Source: Chlamydiota bacterium
GTDB taxonomy: Bacteria; Chlamydiota; Chlamydiia; Chlamydiales; Parachlamydiaceae
Assembly: GCA_013287465.1 (NCBI GenBank)
Contig: JABDDS010000001.1
Coordinates: 1-48,509 of the forward strand
Reading direction: 5' to 3'
Length of the DNA: 48,509 nucleotides
Each line of letters begins with the position of its first letter. The stretch's first letter is position 1. The position numbers were made by a program, and so were the translations under genes. Of this stretch, positions 23,640 through 34,390 are shown piece after piece. The notes under the pieces are model-generated. The model was not told the DNA's origin and made no database searches. It was given only the letters and a program-made list of their open reading frames with translations.

Positions 23640-25072
23640 GGCTTCTCCTTACCTAAACTCGTTGAAGGACTGATGAGAATAGGTTTGCTTTTATCATCAT
23701 CTTCCATCTCTTGAAGTGTTTTGAGAAGAGTGTTAAACGACTGTTCCTCTTTTTTTTGCTCTGGATTTGTCTTTTTTGCATGAAGTTTTGCCAAAGCTTC
23801 TTTCCATTTGCGTAAAGCCTCTATTTGAAATGAGGCAGCACCAAGGTAGTCTTGAGAATCTAACATTTTTTGCGCTTGTGTTGCTGCTTGTTGTCCCGAA
23901 GAAAACAGAGGGATAATCTCTTCCCAAGGAGGCGAAAATGAGAGCTTTCCTGCGTCATTATTAAAATCGCTTTTCTGTTGCACAAGAGCCTGTTGAAGAA
24001 ATTGATCCGCTATCTGTGAAGTTTCTTTTTGTATCTCAGAAGAAAATGTTAAAGGCCGATCCTTATCGGCTCTTTGCTGCTCGAGCCTATTGAGCTGAAG
24101 GGCCAAAGCCTCCTTATCAATGACGTCGTTCAAAATCGATTCTATGTCGCGTTGTTTTCCTTCTGGTTTGTCAATAGCATTAAGAGCCATTTCTAAAAGC
24201 ATGCGTGCTTCAATAGAATCAGAGCTTATCTTCAGCTTCTTTGCTTTTTGCAAATAGGTGAGCCCTCGATCATCGTGAAGTTTTTGATGCATTTGCTCTA
24301 AGTTTGCCAACGTAGCCTCTGTAAGAGGTTCTTCTGTAAGAGCCACCATATAAGCTGTCGGCAAATCTAAAGATTGAAGCGGATGGTGCTCCACAAAGGC
24401 AGCTTTTAACTGGTTGACAGCATCAAAAAGGGACGTGATTTCTGCTGCTGGCGTACATGTTTTCGCCCCTTCAGCGAACTCTAGATGACAATTTGTCACA
24501 GAGGCAAAGGAGATCGCATCAAATGTCGATTTTATCCGTTTTGCTGTCGATTCTTCCTTGGAGATCATCAACATAGCCAAAGCTGTATTGACGGCAAGAC
24601 GCTGCTGTAGCAAAGGGGAAAGATTTGGGGTCTCAGAAGCTATTTCAAACTCGTGGATCGCCTCATTCCATTTTTCTTCTTTCAGCAATATCGTCCCTAA
24701 ATTATAGTTGACGGTCGCCTTTTGCCAATCCGATAAATCGGTCTGTAAAAGCTGTTGATACTGGTCGCTAGCCTGCGGATAATCGCCCGCCTCAAAGAAA
24801 AGCTGCGCCTGACGTGGCGACGCCGCCCATAAGGATGGAACAATGATACTAAGCATGAGAATTAAAACAGAGACGCTAGGCATTAAAATTGAAACGGGAA
24901 CTCTAAGCATGAGCACAGAAACGCAAAGGCGCAAAGACGCAAAGGCGCAAAGGAAAGAAAGTGCCTTCGGCCGAAGAGTTGCCCCCCTTTGCGTCTTTGC
25001 GTCTTTGCGTCTTTGCGTTTCTGTACTCATGCCTAACGTTATATTCGAACTTTTTTGCATTTTTACACTCAT
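23633..25072 (-). CDS. batC: BatC-like TPR protein with repeat-derived signal region
   Basis: 479 residues. Its ATG overlaps the stop of batB as ATGA. Mature sequence begins around AASPRQAQLFFEAGDYPQAS and contains TPR units (YPQASDQYQQLL, then ATVNYNLGTILLKEEKWNEA). Long charged helices and an acidic tail follow. It is probably periplasmic, like other TPR partners of BatA/BatB. Residues 15-55 come from a palindromic repeat (24905-25035) read in frame (STETQRRKDAKTQR, then FLCAFASLRLCVSVLM). The next 27 residues come from a 27-base tandem repeat (VSVLMLRVP, VSILMPSVS, VLILMLSII). A plain signal peptide may begin at a later internal Met near 24855. The fusion is unusual. Confidence 0.7.
   Translation of the reverse strand: MSVKMQKSSNITLGMSTETQRRKDAKTQRGATLRPKALSFLCAFASLRLCVSVLMLRVPVSILMPSVSVLILMLSIIVPSLWAASPRQAQLFFEAGDYPQASDQYQQLLQTDLSDWQKATVNYNLGTILLKEEKWNEAIHEFEIASETPNLSPLLQQRLAVNTALAMLMISKEESTAKRIKSTFDAISFASVTNCHLEFAEGAKTCTPAAEITSLFDAVNQLKAAFVEHHPLQSLDLPTAYMVALTEEPLTEATLANLEQMHQKLHDDRGLTYLQKAKKLKISSDSIEARMLLEMALNAIDKPEGKQRDIESILNDVIDKEALALQLNRLEQQRADKDRPLTFSSEIQKETSQIADQFLQQALVQQKSDFNNDAGKLSFSPPWEEIIPLFSSGQQAATQAQKMLDSQDYLGAASFQIEALRKWKEALAKLHAKKTNPEQKKEEQSFNTLLKTLQEMEDDDKSKPILISPSTSLGKEKPW
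24843..25035. repeat. CTTTGCGTCTTTGCG palindrome plus 27-bp tandem repeats inside batC
   Basis: The palindrome at about 24905-25035 has arms AAGCATGAGCACAGAAACGC with GCAAAGGCGCAAAGAC, and CTTTGCGTCTTTGCGTTTCT with ACTCATGCCT. Beside it, 24843-24910 holds degenerate 27-base units of the type ACTAAGCATGAGAATTAAAA. The palindrome's outer edge (AAGCATGAGCACAG) is itself one unit of that series, so the element end seems to have been duplicated. The whole stretch is open in the batC frame. Confidence 0.75.
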
Positions 25073-26100
25073 ACCCGGCGCCCTCGTTTTTGCGTGTCGG
25101 GGATGAGCAAGAATAAAAGCAAGGCGACCAACGCCACCCCCAATGGAACCCAGAAATAGTGATCATAAACACGATCATCGATGCTGCTTAAAGTCCCTCC
25201 CTGCTGGTAAAAAACCTTTTTCTGAACAATCTGCTTAGCTACCGCTTCTGCTATCTGAGTCGATGTCAACTCACTAGCCATAAATAGGGAACCATGAGTC
25301 ATCGATGCGATTTCCTGCAACAAAGGGAGGTTAAGCTTTGAATTGACAGCACGTCCCTCATAAGTCACATTAGGGACGATTCCTCCCTCTTTAGATCCAA
25401 TTGCAATTACTGCCGTGCTCAAATTTTTAGTCCCCACCAAAGGCTGCACCACCTCTTCAATTTTTTGTTGCGTAGGATCTCCTCCATCTGTCAATAGGAC
25501 CAACATTTTCGGCACATTGTAGAGAGATAAGGCTTCTTGGTTTACGTTATCAAAGGCCTGAGCAAGATCAGTCCCAACTGTTTCCCCCTCATTAATTTCC
25601 ATCTGCCTAAGCATGAGCCGAGTGAAAAGATAATCTGTCGTGATAGGGGCCAACTGCATTGTAGCCGATGTGAAAGCAAACAATGCAACATTTTCCCCAT
25701 TTAAACCACTGATGATTTTGTCGGCTATTTCTTTAGCGACTTCTAAACGCGTAGCTCCGTTCCTCGAATCATTGATGGACATAGAAGCCGAGGCATCAAC
25801 GAGAAAAATGATTTGATACATGCCGCTAACCTGCGTACTGGTATTTTGGTGAATGTAGTGTTCATTGCCTTTTGGAGAAGCCAAAGCAATGACACCTCCT
25901 AACCATACAATGCAGGCAAGGACCACTTTTGACCAGAAAGAGAGAGGACGTCTTTTTTCCATCATAAGATCGCAAATTCTCCCATCGACAAATGAATCCA
26001 ATTGGGTCTTCCGGTGCCGGTAAAGCAAAAAAAAGGCTCCGACTATAAGCGGAAGAATAGCCAACAGTAAAAATGCGTAGGGACAATCGTACAAAATCAT
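25069..26100 (-). CDS. batB: BatB-like von Willebrand A membrane protein
   Basis: 343 residues from the ATG at 26100, which has GGAGGG four bases upstream and overlaps the batA stop. Membrane helices lie near residues 5-25, 45-70 and at the C-terminus (LGVALVALLLFLLIP). The vWA domain between them holds a complete MIDAS: DASASMS, the conserved Thr region, and LLTDGGD. BatB pairs with BatA in a vWA complex of the inner membrane facing the periplasm. The longer frame starting at 26151 lacks a ribosome site. Confidence 0.87.
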   Translation of the reverse strand: MILYDCPYAFLLLAILPLIVGAFFLLYRHRKTQLDSFVDGRICDLMMEKRRPLSFWSKVVLACIVWLGGVIALASPKGNEHYIHQNTSTQVSGMYQIIFLVDASASMSINDSRNGATRLEVAKEIADKIISGLNGENVALFAFTSATMQLAPITTDYLFTRLMLRQMEINEGETVGTDLAQAFDNVNQEALSLYNVPKMLVLLTDGGDPTQQKIEEVVQPLVGTKNLSTAVIAIGSKEGGIVPNVTYEGRAVNSKLNLPLLQEIASMTHGSLFMASELTSTQIAEAVAKQIVQKKVFYQQGGTLSSIDDRVYDHYFWVPLGVALVALLLFLLIPDTQKRGRRV

Positions 26101-27236
26101 GGAACCCTCCGAATAAAAAGGGTTTCTAAGGCTATGGAGACAAGAAAACATGCTAAAGCAAAAGAAATCAGATAGGGAACAGGGGAAACCCGTTGGTAAA
26201 GGTCGGGACGATCCTCTTTTTTCATTGAAAGAACTGGTGGTAATGTACTTTTCTCTAACTTATCAATATCAGCGTAAATTTGCTCTAAGTTTTTGTTGGA
26301 ATCAACCATATAGAATTTACCTCCTGTCGACTCAGCAGCCCGTTGCATGATATGTTGATAAGGAGCAAATTTCTCTGCGGATAGCAAAGGGTCAATATTG
26401 ACGATGTAAAGACGGATTCCCTGCTCTTTAGCATAGGCAGCAGCTTCTGGGACATCCATATTGCGCAGACGTTTTCCTTTGTCCAAAGGATTGGGATCCT
26501 GAAGGCCATCTGTCAGCAAGATCATCACATTATTTTTGATCACATAGGCAGGCTCCCCCTTGGCGATCAGATCCTCAGCGTAATGTTTTGTTGCAACGAT
26601 CAGATTGGCTGTTTTAAAGATCGCATAACCAATGGAAGTTCCATCCTGCTCTTTATCTTGCACTTCACGAAAGTTTTTCAGCTGACGCAATAAAGCCTCA
26701 TGGTCAAGTGTCAACGGAGTCATCACCTGTGCTCCGCGAGCAAAGAAAACCAACCCGATGAGGTCGTTGGGACGTCCAGCCAAACCCAAAGCCTGATCCC
26801 CCATAATGAATTGGGTTGATACTTTTTTCACCAAATCGATTTTTGATGTCGTGTACAGCCCTTTAGACGGAGATTCCATGACGACAGTCTCTTTCATCGA
26901 TCCCGACTGGTCTAAAACGAGATAGACGGCAATTCCTTCACGAGGTGGAGAAGCGCTTCTTTGGAGAGATGCTGTTGATACTGTTGTCTTCTCAATGAAA
27001 AAATGGGGATCAGTGAAGGCCACAGCAAAAGAGATTAAAGCTATCCGTAGGAGCAGTGGTTGCAGGGAAGTGATCAATGAGGGCTTTTTATGGGGGATCG
27101 TGGTGACATCAGGAAAAAAAATATAAGGATCAGCAAACGAGGCTCGCCAACGTCGCAGAAAAAAAAATCCTACTGCAAATAGCGTAACGAGCAGCAACGC
27201 CGTCAAATTGATATCAAAAGAAATCCCGCCCATCAT
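26097..27236 (-). CDS. batA: BatA-like von Willebrand A membrane protein
   Basis: 379 residues. An N-terminal membrane helix (LTALLLVTLFAVGFFFL) and a second near residue 60 precede the vWA domain. The MIDAS motifs are LVLDQSGSMKET and ILLTDGLQDPN. A C-terminal helix (PYLISFALACFLVSIALETL) anchors the other end. It is the first gene of the five-gene bat operon. The usual partners moxR and a DUF58 gene, commonly found upstream, are not here: the DNA upstream holds a repeat palindrome and then enolase. Confidence 0.87.
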   Translation of the reverse strand: MMGGISFDINLTALLLVTLFAVGFFFLRRWRASFADPYIFFPDVTTIPHKKPSLITSLQPLLLRIALISFAVAFTDPHFFIEKTTVSTASLQRSASPPREGIAVYLVLDQSGSMKETVVMESPSKGLYTTSKIDLVKKVSTQFIMGDQALGLAGRPNDLIGLVFFARGAQVMTPLTLDHEALLRQLKNFREVQDKEQDGTSIGYAIFKTANLIVATKHYAEDLIAKGEPAYVIKNNVMILLTDGLQDPNPLDKGKRLRNMDVPEAAAYAKEQGIRLYIVNIDPLLSAEKFAPYQHIMQRAAESTGGKFYMVDSNKNLEQIYADIDKLEKSTLPPVLSMKKEDRPDLYQRVSPVPYLISFALACFLVSIALETLFIRRVP

Positions 27237-27271
27237 CTCACTCTATACAATTCTTAATTAACGCAGAGAAG

Positions 27272-27476
27272 CAGGTTTTAAACACAAAGCGAAAGAGTTC
27301 CTTCCCCCCTATCGGAAAAATAACAAGGAACAACCATTTCTTCTTTCTCTGTGTTCTCTGTGCCTCTGTGTTTCAAAAGATAGAAACACAGAGGCACAGA
27401 GAACACAGAGAAGGATGTTTGATAATCCGAAGATAGCCCCCCTCTTTGCGCCTTTGCGTCTTTGCGTTTAAAACCG
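27272..27476. repeat. Composite palindrome between batA and enolase
   Basis: An imperfect inverted repeat of about 205 bases. The outer arms are of the TTTGCG type (GGTTTTAAACACAAAGCGAA against TTTGCGCCTTTGCGTCTTTG and TTTAAAACC). The inner hairpin is of the other type (CTCTGTGTTCTCTGTGCCTC and GAGGCACAGAGAACACAGAG, 27338-27412). It looks like one palindrome nested in another, but I cannot identify a target duplication. It lies in the promoter-containing gap of the bat operon and downstream of enolase. Confidence 0.7.
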
Positions 27477-27499
27477 GCCCCTCTGGGTTTAAACTCTTG

Positions 27500-28789
<1,290 letters not shown>

Positions 28790-28871
28790 CTACGAGTTAA
28801 ACAATCGGAATTCTAGCAGAAGTGGAGAAGGTGCTCAAACGAATTCAATTACCGGAAACTCAATTACTTGT

Positions 28872-28901
28872 TTGCGATAAAATTATTATTAATAATATAA
28901 T
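28872..28901 (+). promoter_or_regulatory. Promoter of the 28941 gene
   Basis: TTGCGA (28872-28877) and TATAAT (28896-28901) with an 18-base spacer, 39 bases before the ATG. Divergent from enolase. Confidence 0.45.
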
Positions 28902-28940
28902 AAACCTTGAACGTGTTGATCATTAAAAATTTAGGTTTTT

Positions 28941-29261
28941 ATGAATTTTATTGCTAGATGTGTAAATAATCAAGAACTTGACATAAATACAGTTATAGGA
29001 AAACAACTTGATTTTGATAAAAGATGCAATGAATTCGAAGTTTTGCTTGACGTCACATACCATAGTGAAGATCAAATCACACGACAGATGGTTGATAAGT
29101 TTACCAAAGAGATCATAAGTATAATGGAAGATCCTTTATCTTCTCCAGAATGCTTATCTGATCCTGTCTGGAGTCAAATAAGTGAAATCGTAACCCGTCA
29201 TGGTTCACCCAAGGCTTTTTTTTCTTCTTTAGAAAAAATAAAAGATAAGAAATGGTTTTAA
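28941..29261 (+). CDS. Hypothetical small soluble protein
   Basis: 106 residues, mixed charged and helical, no membrane segment and no signal peptide. I do not recognise a family. The ATG is at the end of an AT-rich leader with no clear Shine-Dalgarno, but there is a good promoter-like pair upstream. Composition resembles its downstream neighbour (lysine/glutamate-rich), and both could be lineage-restricted proteins. Confidence 0.5.
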   Translation: MNFIARCVNNQELDINTVIGKQLDFDKRCNEFEVLLDVTYHSEDQITRQMVDKFTKEIISIMEDPLSSPECLSDPVWSQISEIVTRHGSPKAFFSSLEKIKDKKWF

Positions 29262-29271
29262 AAATTAATTG

Positions 29272-29301
29272 TTGAATAAATATTACAATTATTTGTATAA
29301 T
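29272..29301 (+). promoter_or_regulatory. Promoter of the 29361 gene
   Basis: TTGAAT (29272-29277) and TATAAT (29296-29301), 18 bases apart, 59 bases before the ATG. Confidence 0.45.
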
Positions 29302-29360
29302 TAAATATATTAAAGCATTGGATAATTTGTTTTTATAATAATTTTACGATCGGAGTTACT

Positions 29361-30425
29361 ATGATTGAAAATAATCAAGATTACAAGCTAATCAAAGGCT
29401 ATATCGGTCAACTTCATGAAGATATGATCGACAAAAAGGATAAGCGCGCTTTAGAAACGGGTATTAACATGCTCGTATGGGACTGGTTAGAAATCAAAAA
29501 AAATTTATCCCCTAATGAATTAAACTCTGCCGATTTTTCGGAAACAGCCGAGAAACTCAGAGATATCGCGGTCGCCAAAAATGACTACTTTAATAATAGC
29601 TCAAGAAAATCAAAATTCTGGAAATTGTTTTCTATTGTCTTAAACTTTTTGCATGAAGGAAAATTGAAATCTTGCGCACAGATCGCAATTGAAGCTATCG
29701 GAGATCTTCCTCTCCCACAACAAAGCACTGAATTAAGCCGTTTGAATCGACAAGTGACTGACCAACCCTCCCCGCAAAGCCGTTTGAGTCCAGAAGTCGC
29801 TAACCCACCTTCCCCAGGACCAATTGCCGCCACTCCAGTAAGCCGTTTTGCTGACCGAAAAATCGTTTGTCCCGATATAGAAGTACCCGTTTCCATTCCC
29901 CCTTCTTTTTTTGAAGATAGCAATCCAGTAGAAGAAATCCCTGCTGAACCCGCAAGAGAAAAAACAAAGATAGAATTAAGAAAAGAAGCACGACAAGAAT
30001 TCCAAGAGACACTAAAACTTCAAAGAGAAGAGCAAGAAAGACAAGAAAAAGAGCTTGAAAAAGCTTTCAGGGCTCAACGAGAAGCAAGGCTTGCTGAACA
30101 AATTAACCCGTTAGACATGCCTGAATTAAATCCCGATCAGTGGATCTTCATAGACACGGAAGGAAAACGTTTGGTATGGACCGATACGACTCAACCAGGA
30201 AGACGATTCATCCAGACTAACCTGGAATATAACAAAATAGGTTCACAAAGAAGCAAAGAAGAATTTTTCAAGTTTCTTGCCACTCCCCCCGAACCACAAG
30301 AAGCACCGGCACCAACAGCGGCGCCCTTACCTCCGATGCACCCTCAAAAGCCAAGTATAAAAACACAAGTTACCGACTTTGCCAAGGAATTATGGGGGAA
30401 AATAGGTCGTAAGAATTCTCCTTAG
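29361..30425 (+). CDS. Hypothetical protein with coiled coil and proline-rich linkers
   Basis: 354 residues, with GGAG seven bases before the ATG. A helical N-terminal domain (1-120) is followed by a Pro/Ser-rich region with imperfect repeats (PSPQSRLSPEVANPPSPG). A strongly charged coiled coil follows (about 200-245; EEQERQEKELEKAFRAQREA). A small domain comes next (about 250-300; DQWIFIDTEGKRLVW), then a proline-rich tail. There is no signal peptide or membrane helix. The modular, disordered layout resembles secreted effectors of intracellular bacteria, but no motif proves it. Confidence 0.55.
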   Translation: MIENNQDYKLIKGYIGQLHEDMIDKKDKRALETGINMLVWDWLEIKKNLSPNELNSADFSETAEKLRDIAVAKNDYFNNSSRKSKFWKLFSIVLNFLHEGKLKSCAQIAIEAIGDLPLPQQSTELSRLNRQVTDQPSPQSRLSPEVANPPSPGPIAATPVSRFADRKIVCPDIEVPVSIPPSFFEDSNPVEEIPAEPAREKTKIELRKEARQEFQETLKLQREEQERQEKELEKAFRAQREARLAEQINPLDMPELNPDQWIFIDTEGKRLVWTDTTQPGRRFIQTNLEYNKIGSQRSKEEFFKFLATPPEPQEAPAPTAAPLPPMHPQKPSIKTQVTDFAKELWGKIGRKNSP

Positions 30426-30427
30426 AG

Positions 30428-30454
30428 AAGGTCCTTTCTAGATAAAAGGACCTT
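30428..30454 (+). terminator. Hairpin after the 29361 gene
   Basis: AAGGTCCTTT and AAAGGACCTT pair around CTAGATA directly after the stop codon. There is no following T-run, so intrinsic termination is uncertain; it may instead protect the 3' end. Confidence 0.4.
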
Positions 30455-30690
30455 AAGAGGCGATTGCAAAAGTAAAAAGTAAATTTTTTAGATAACAATA
30501 TTCTACTACGCGAAGCGTTTGGAGTGCGAAAGTCCCCTTTCGCTTTCACATAACAAAGCGAAAGAGGACTTTCGCACTCCAAACGCTTCGCGTAGTAAAG
30601 AAGCTCTTGGGCATAGGTGAGAACCTACAAGCGCTTCGCGTAATAACGGGATTGGCTTAAAGGTCTCTTCAATCGCCTCTGTAGGGTCTT
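30437..30690. repeat. CTACGCGAAGCG palindrome, copy 3, full-length form
   Basis: The core is 30506-30595. Outward of it the left side has AAGAGGCGATTGCAAAAGTA and the right side has CAATCGCCTCT. The complete unit is thus an inverted repeat of about 250 bases with AGAGGCGATTG ends. A second partial end of the core, GCGCTTCGCGTAATAAC, lies on the right at about 30630. It sits between the convergent 29361 gene and groEL. Confidence 0.75.
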
Positions 30691-30698
30691 TTTTTGCC

Positions 30699-32387
<1,689 letters not shown>

Positions 32388-32396
32388 TTAATAGAT

Positions 32397-32684
32397 TTAA
32401 GATAAGATTCCTAGGATATCATCTTCTGTGAGAATCAGCATATCTTCATCTTCGCTTTTAACTTCTGTTCCTGCATAGGAACCAAATAACACTCTGTCGC
32501 CAACCTTAACTTGCATTGGCTCGATTCGCCCTTGATCATCCGCTTTGCCCGGACCAACAGCGACGACAACACCTTCTTTTGGTTTCTCTTGCGCAGAATC
32601 AGGAAGAATGATCCCTCCTTTACTCGTGGCTGCTTTTGAACGTCGAACAAGAACTCGATTAGTGAGTGGAGTGATTTTACCCAT
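32397..32684 (-). CDS. groS: Co-chaperonin GroES
   Basis: 95 residues, the lid of the GroEL chamber. The mobile-loop region lies around SKAATSKGGIILPDSAQEKP, and the conserved VGDRVLFGSYAGTEV is present near the C-terminal half. AAGGA precedes the ATG by about eight bases. It is the first gene of the groESL operon. Confidence 0.97.
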   Translation of the reverse strand: MGKITPLTNRVLVRRSKAATSKGGIILPDSAQEKPKEGVVVAVGPGKADDQGRIEPMQVKVGDRVLFGSYAGTEVKSEDEDMLILTEDDILGILS

Positions 32685-32728
32685 GATTAAATTCCTTTTT
32701 TTTAATGAATTTATAAGTTGAAGGTTTC

Positions 32729-32757
32729 ATTGTAGAAACTGCATCGATTTAAGTCAA
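32729..32757 (-). promoter_or_regulatory. groESL promoter
   Basis: On the minus strand TTGACT (32752-32757) and TACAAT (32729-32734) are separated by exactly 17 bases. The -35 box overlaps the stop codon region of the upstream NamZ-like gene. No inverted TTAGCACTC/GAGTGCTAA (CIRCE) is seen around it. Confidence 0.65.
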
Positions 32758-33998
32758 TAAAGAAGGTACTTCTTTCTTTTCTGCATGAATTGAGAACGCT
32801 CACTCATATGCAAAGAACATAATTTCCAGGCAATATGCCTCTCTTCTACTAAAATCCGATATGCCTCTTCGATTCCATTAAGTTTACATAATGTTGCTTT
32901 TCGTTTTTTTGCTGCCGCTATTGCTAACTGAAATTTTTCAGGATAGAGGCTTTTGAGAATTCCAATAATTAAGTATTGCGTGGAAACAGGTTTAAATAGC
33001 AGGGGATCGGTAACAATGATCTGGACTCCCTCACACTGCTCCTTTGCATATCTTCCATAAACGGGACTAAAATAAATTGGAGAAAACCAAACGCCAGAAA
33101 ATTTTTGTTCATTAAGTGAAGCAGCAAACTGCTTAGCATTAATCCACGGAGCTCCGACAATCTTAAACGGCATCGTATAACCAATACCGATATTAACAAG
33201 TTGCAACTCTCCCAATATTCCCGTCATCGGATAAAAAAAGGGGGTTGTTGCCTCCGGAATGTAAGGACTCGTTGGAATCCACGGAAGTCCAGTTTCTTGA
33301 AACGTCATCCGACGCTGCCACCCCTCCATCGCAACCACTTCAAGCTTACAACCAATTTCATATTCTCCATTAAAATAACGCGCCAGCTCACCAATGGTCA
33401 TCCCATGGCAATAAGGGACGTTGATATAACCAATAAAAGAACGCCACTGAGGATCAAGCATTAACCCATCAACAGTGACTCCATTGATTGGATTAGGACG
33501 ATCCAACACAACGACAGGAATATTGCGTTTGGCGGCCTCTTCCATCGCATAAAATAACGTAGAAGCATACGTATAGGAGCGAGAACCAATATCTTGTATG
33601 TCATAAACGAGGAGGGTGATGTTTTTTAACATTTCCTCCGTTGGACGACGTGTTTCACCATGAAGGCTATAAATGGGAAGGTTATCGGAATCCCTAGCTT
33701 CTTTTATCGAGACTTCGGCATATGCCATTCCATTGATTCCATGTTCAGGAGCAAATAAAGCAACTAACGTATAGCCTTTAGATGAGGCATTTTTTTTGAT
33801 GACATCTATGGAAGATTCCAAAGAACTGCTTACACCAGTTTGATTGGTGACAAGACCAATCTTCTTGCCCTTAAGCAATTCGTTGTATTTTTCTTCCATC
33901 AAACAATCAATTCCCACCCTAACTCGAGGAGAGGTTCCTGTTAACAGGGGAATATTTAAAAATAGGCAGAATAGAAAGAGTAAAATGGTATTTAACAT
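32754..33998 (-). CDS. DUF1343 / NamZ-like exo-beta-N-acetylmuramidase
   Basis: 414 residues with an N-terminal signal peptide (residues 1-21). The DUF1343 hallmarks are GKKIGLVTNQTGV near residue 46, FAPEHGINGMAY, VYDIQDIGSRSYTY and VLDRPNPINGV. The family member NamZ removes terminal N-acetylmuramic acid from peptidoglycan fragments, so a cell-wall recycling role is likely. That is of interest in a chlamydia-like cell with little peptidoglycan. It stands alone: a repeat lies upstream and groES downstream on the same strand, with a separate promoter for groES. Confidence 0.85.
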   Translation of the reverse strand: MLNTILLFLFCLFLNIPLLTGTSPRVRVGIDCLMEEKYNELLKGKKIGLVTNQTGVSSSLESSIDVIKKNASSKGYTLVALFAPEHGINGMAYAEVSIKEARDSDNLPIYSLHGETRRPTEEMLKNITLLVYDIQDIGSRSYTYASTLFYAMEEAAKRNIPVVVLDRPNPINGVTVDGLMLDPQWRSFIGYINVPYCHGMTIGELARYFNGEYEIGCKLEVVAMEGWQRRMTFQETGLPWIPTSPYIPEATTPFFYPMTGILGELQLVNIGIGYTMPFKIVGAPWINAKQFAASLNEQKFSGVWFSPIYFSPVYGRYAKEQCEGVQIIVTDPLLFKPVSTQYLIIGILKSLYPEKFQLAIAAAKKRKATLCKLNGIEEAYRILVEERHIAWKLCSLHMSERSQFMQKRKKYLLY

Positions 33999-34049
33999 GA
34001 GTACAACTTACTACAAAAAGCAAAAAAAAACTATCTCAAAAGGACAAAG

Positions 34050-34255
34050 GACGCAAAGGACCTTAAGAAGCGATTGAAGACCTTTAAGCCTAACCCGTTA
34101 GTACGCGAAGCGTTTGGAGTGCGAAAGTCCCCTTTCGCTTTACCTTAAATGACAAAGCGAAAGAGGGCTTTCGCACTCCAAACGCTTCGCGTACTAGAAC
34201 ATCGTTATTTAAAAAAAAATCTTTTCGTTTTTACAATCGCCTCTTTGAATCGTTT
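34050..34255. repeat. CTACGCGAAGCG palindrome, copy 4, full-length form
   Basis: The core is 34101-34194 (GTACGCG ends). The outer left arm (CCTTAAGAAGCGATTGAAGA, then CTAACCCGTTA) matches the outer right arm of copy 3 in complement. The outer right arm (ATTTAAAAAAAAATCTTTTC, then TTTTACAATCGCCTCTT) matches the outer left arm of copy 3. So copies 3 and 4 are the same asymmetric element in opposite orientation. It lies between the divergent NamZ-like and putA genes. Confidence 0.75.
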
Positions 34256-34390
34256 GTCTTTTTTGCTATAAAATAAAAAATTTGATACTATCCAAAATAG
34301 AGTGTTATCGCGATTCTACGTTTTTGCTGTTGCGAAACTTTTTTTATGGGACTATACTCGCGATTTTCATTCGAAAAATAGGGAGTAAAA

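Noticed and set aside
32685-32760. CIRCE heat-shock operator before groES
   Set aside because: No TTAGCACTC/GAGTGCTAA inverted repeat is present; only a normal promoter is seen.
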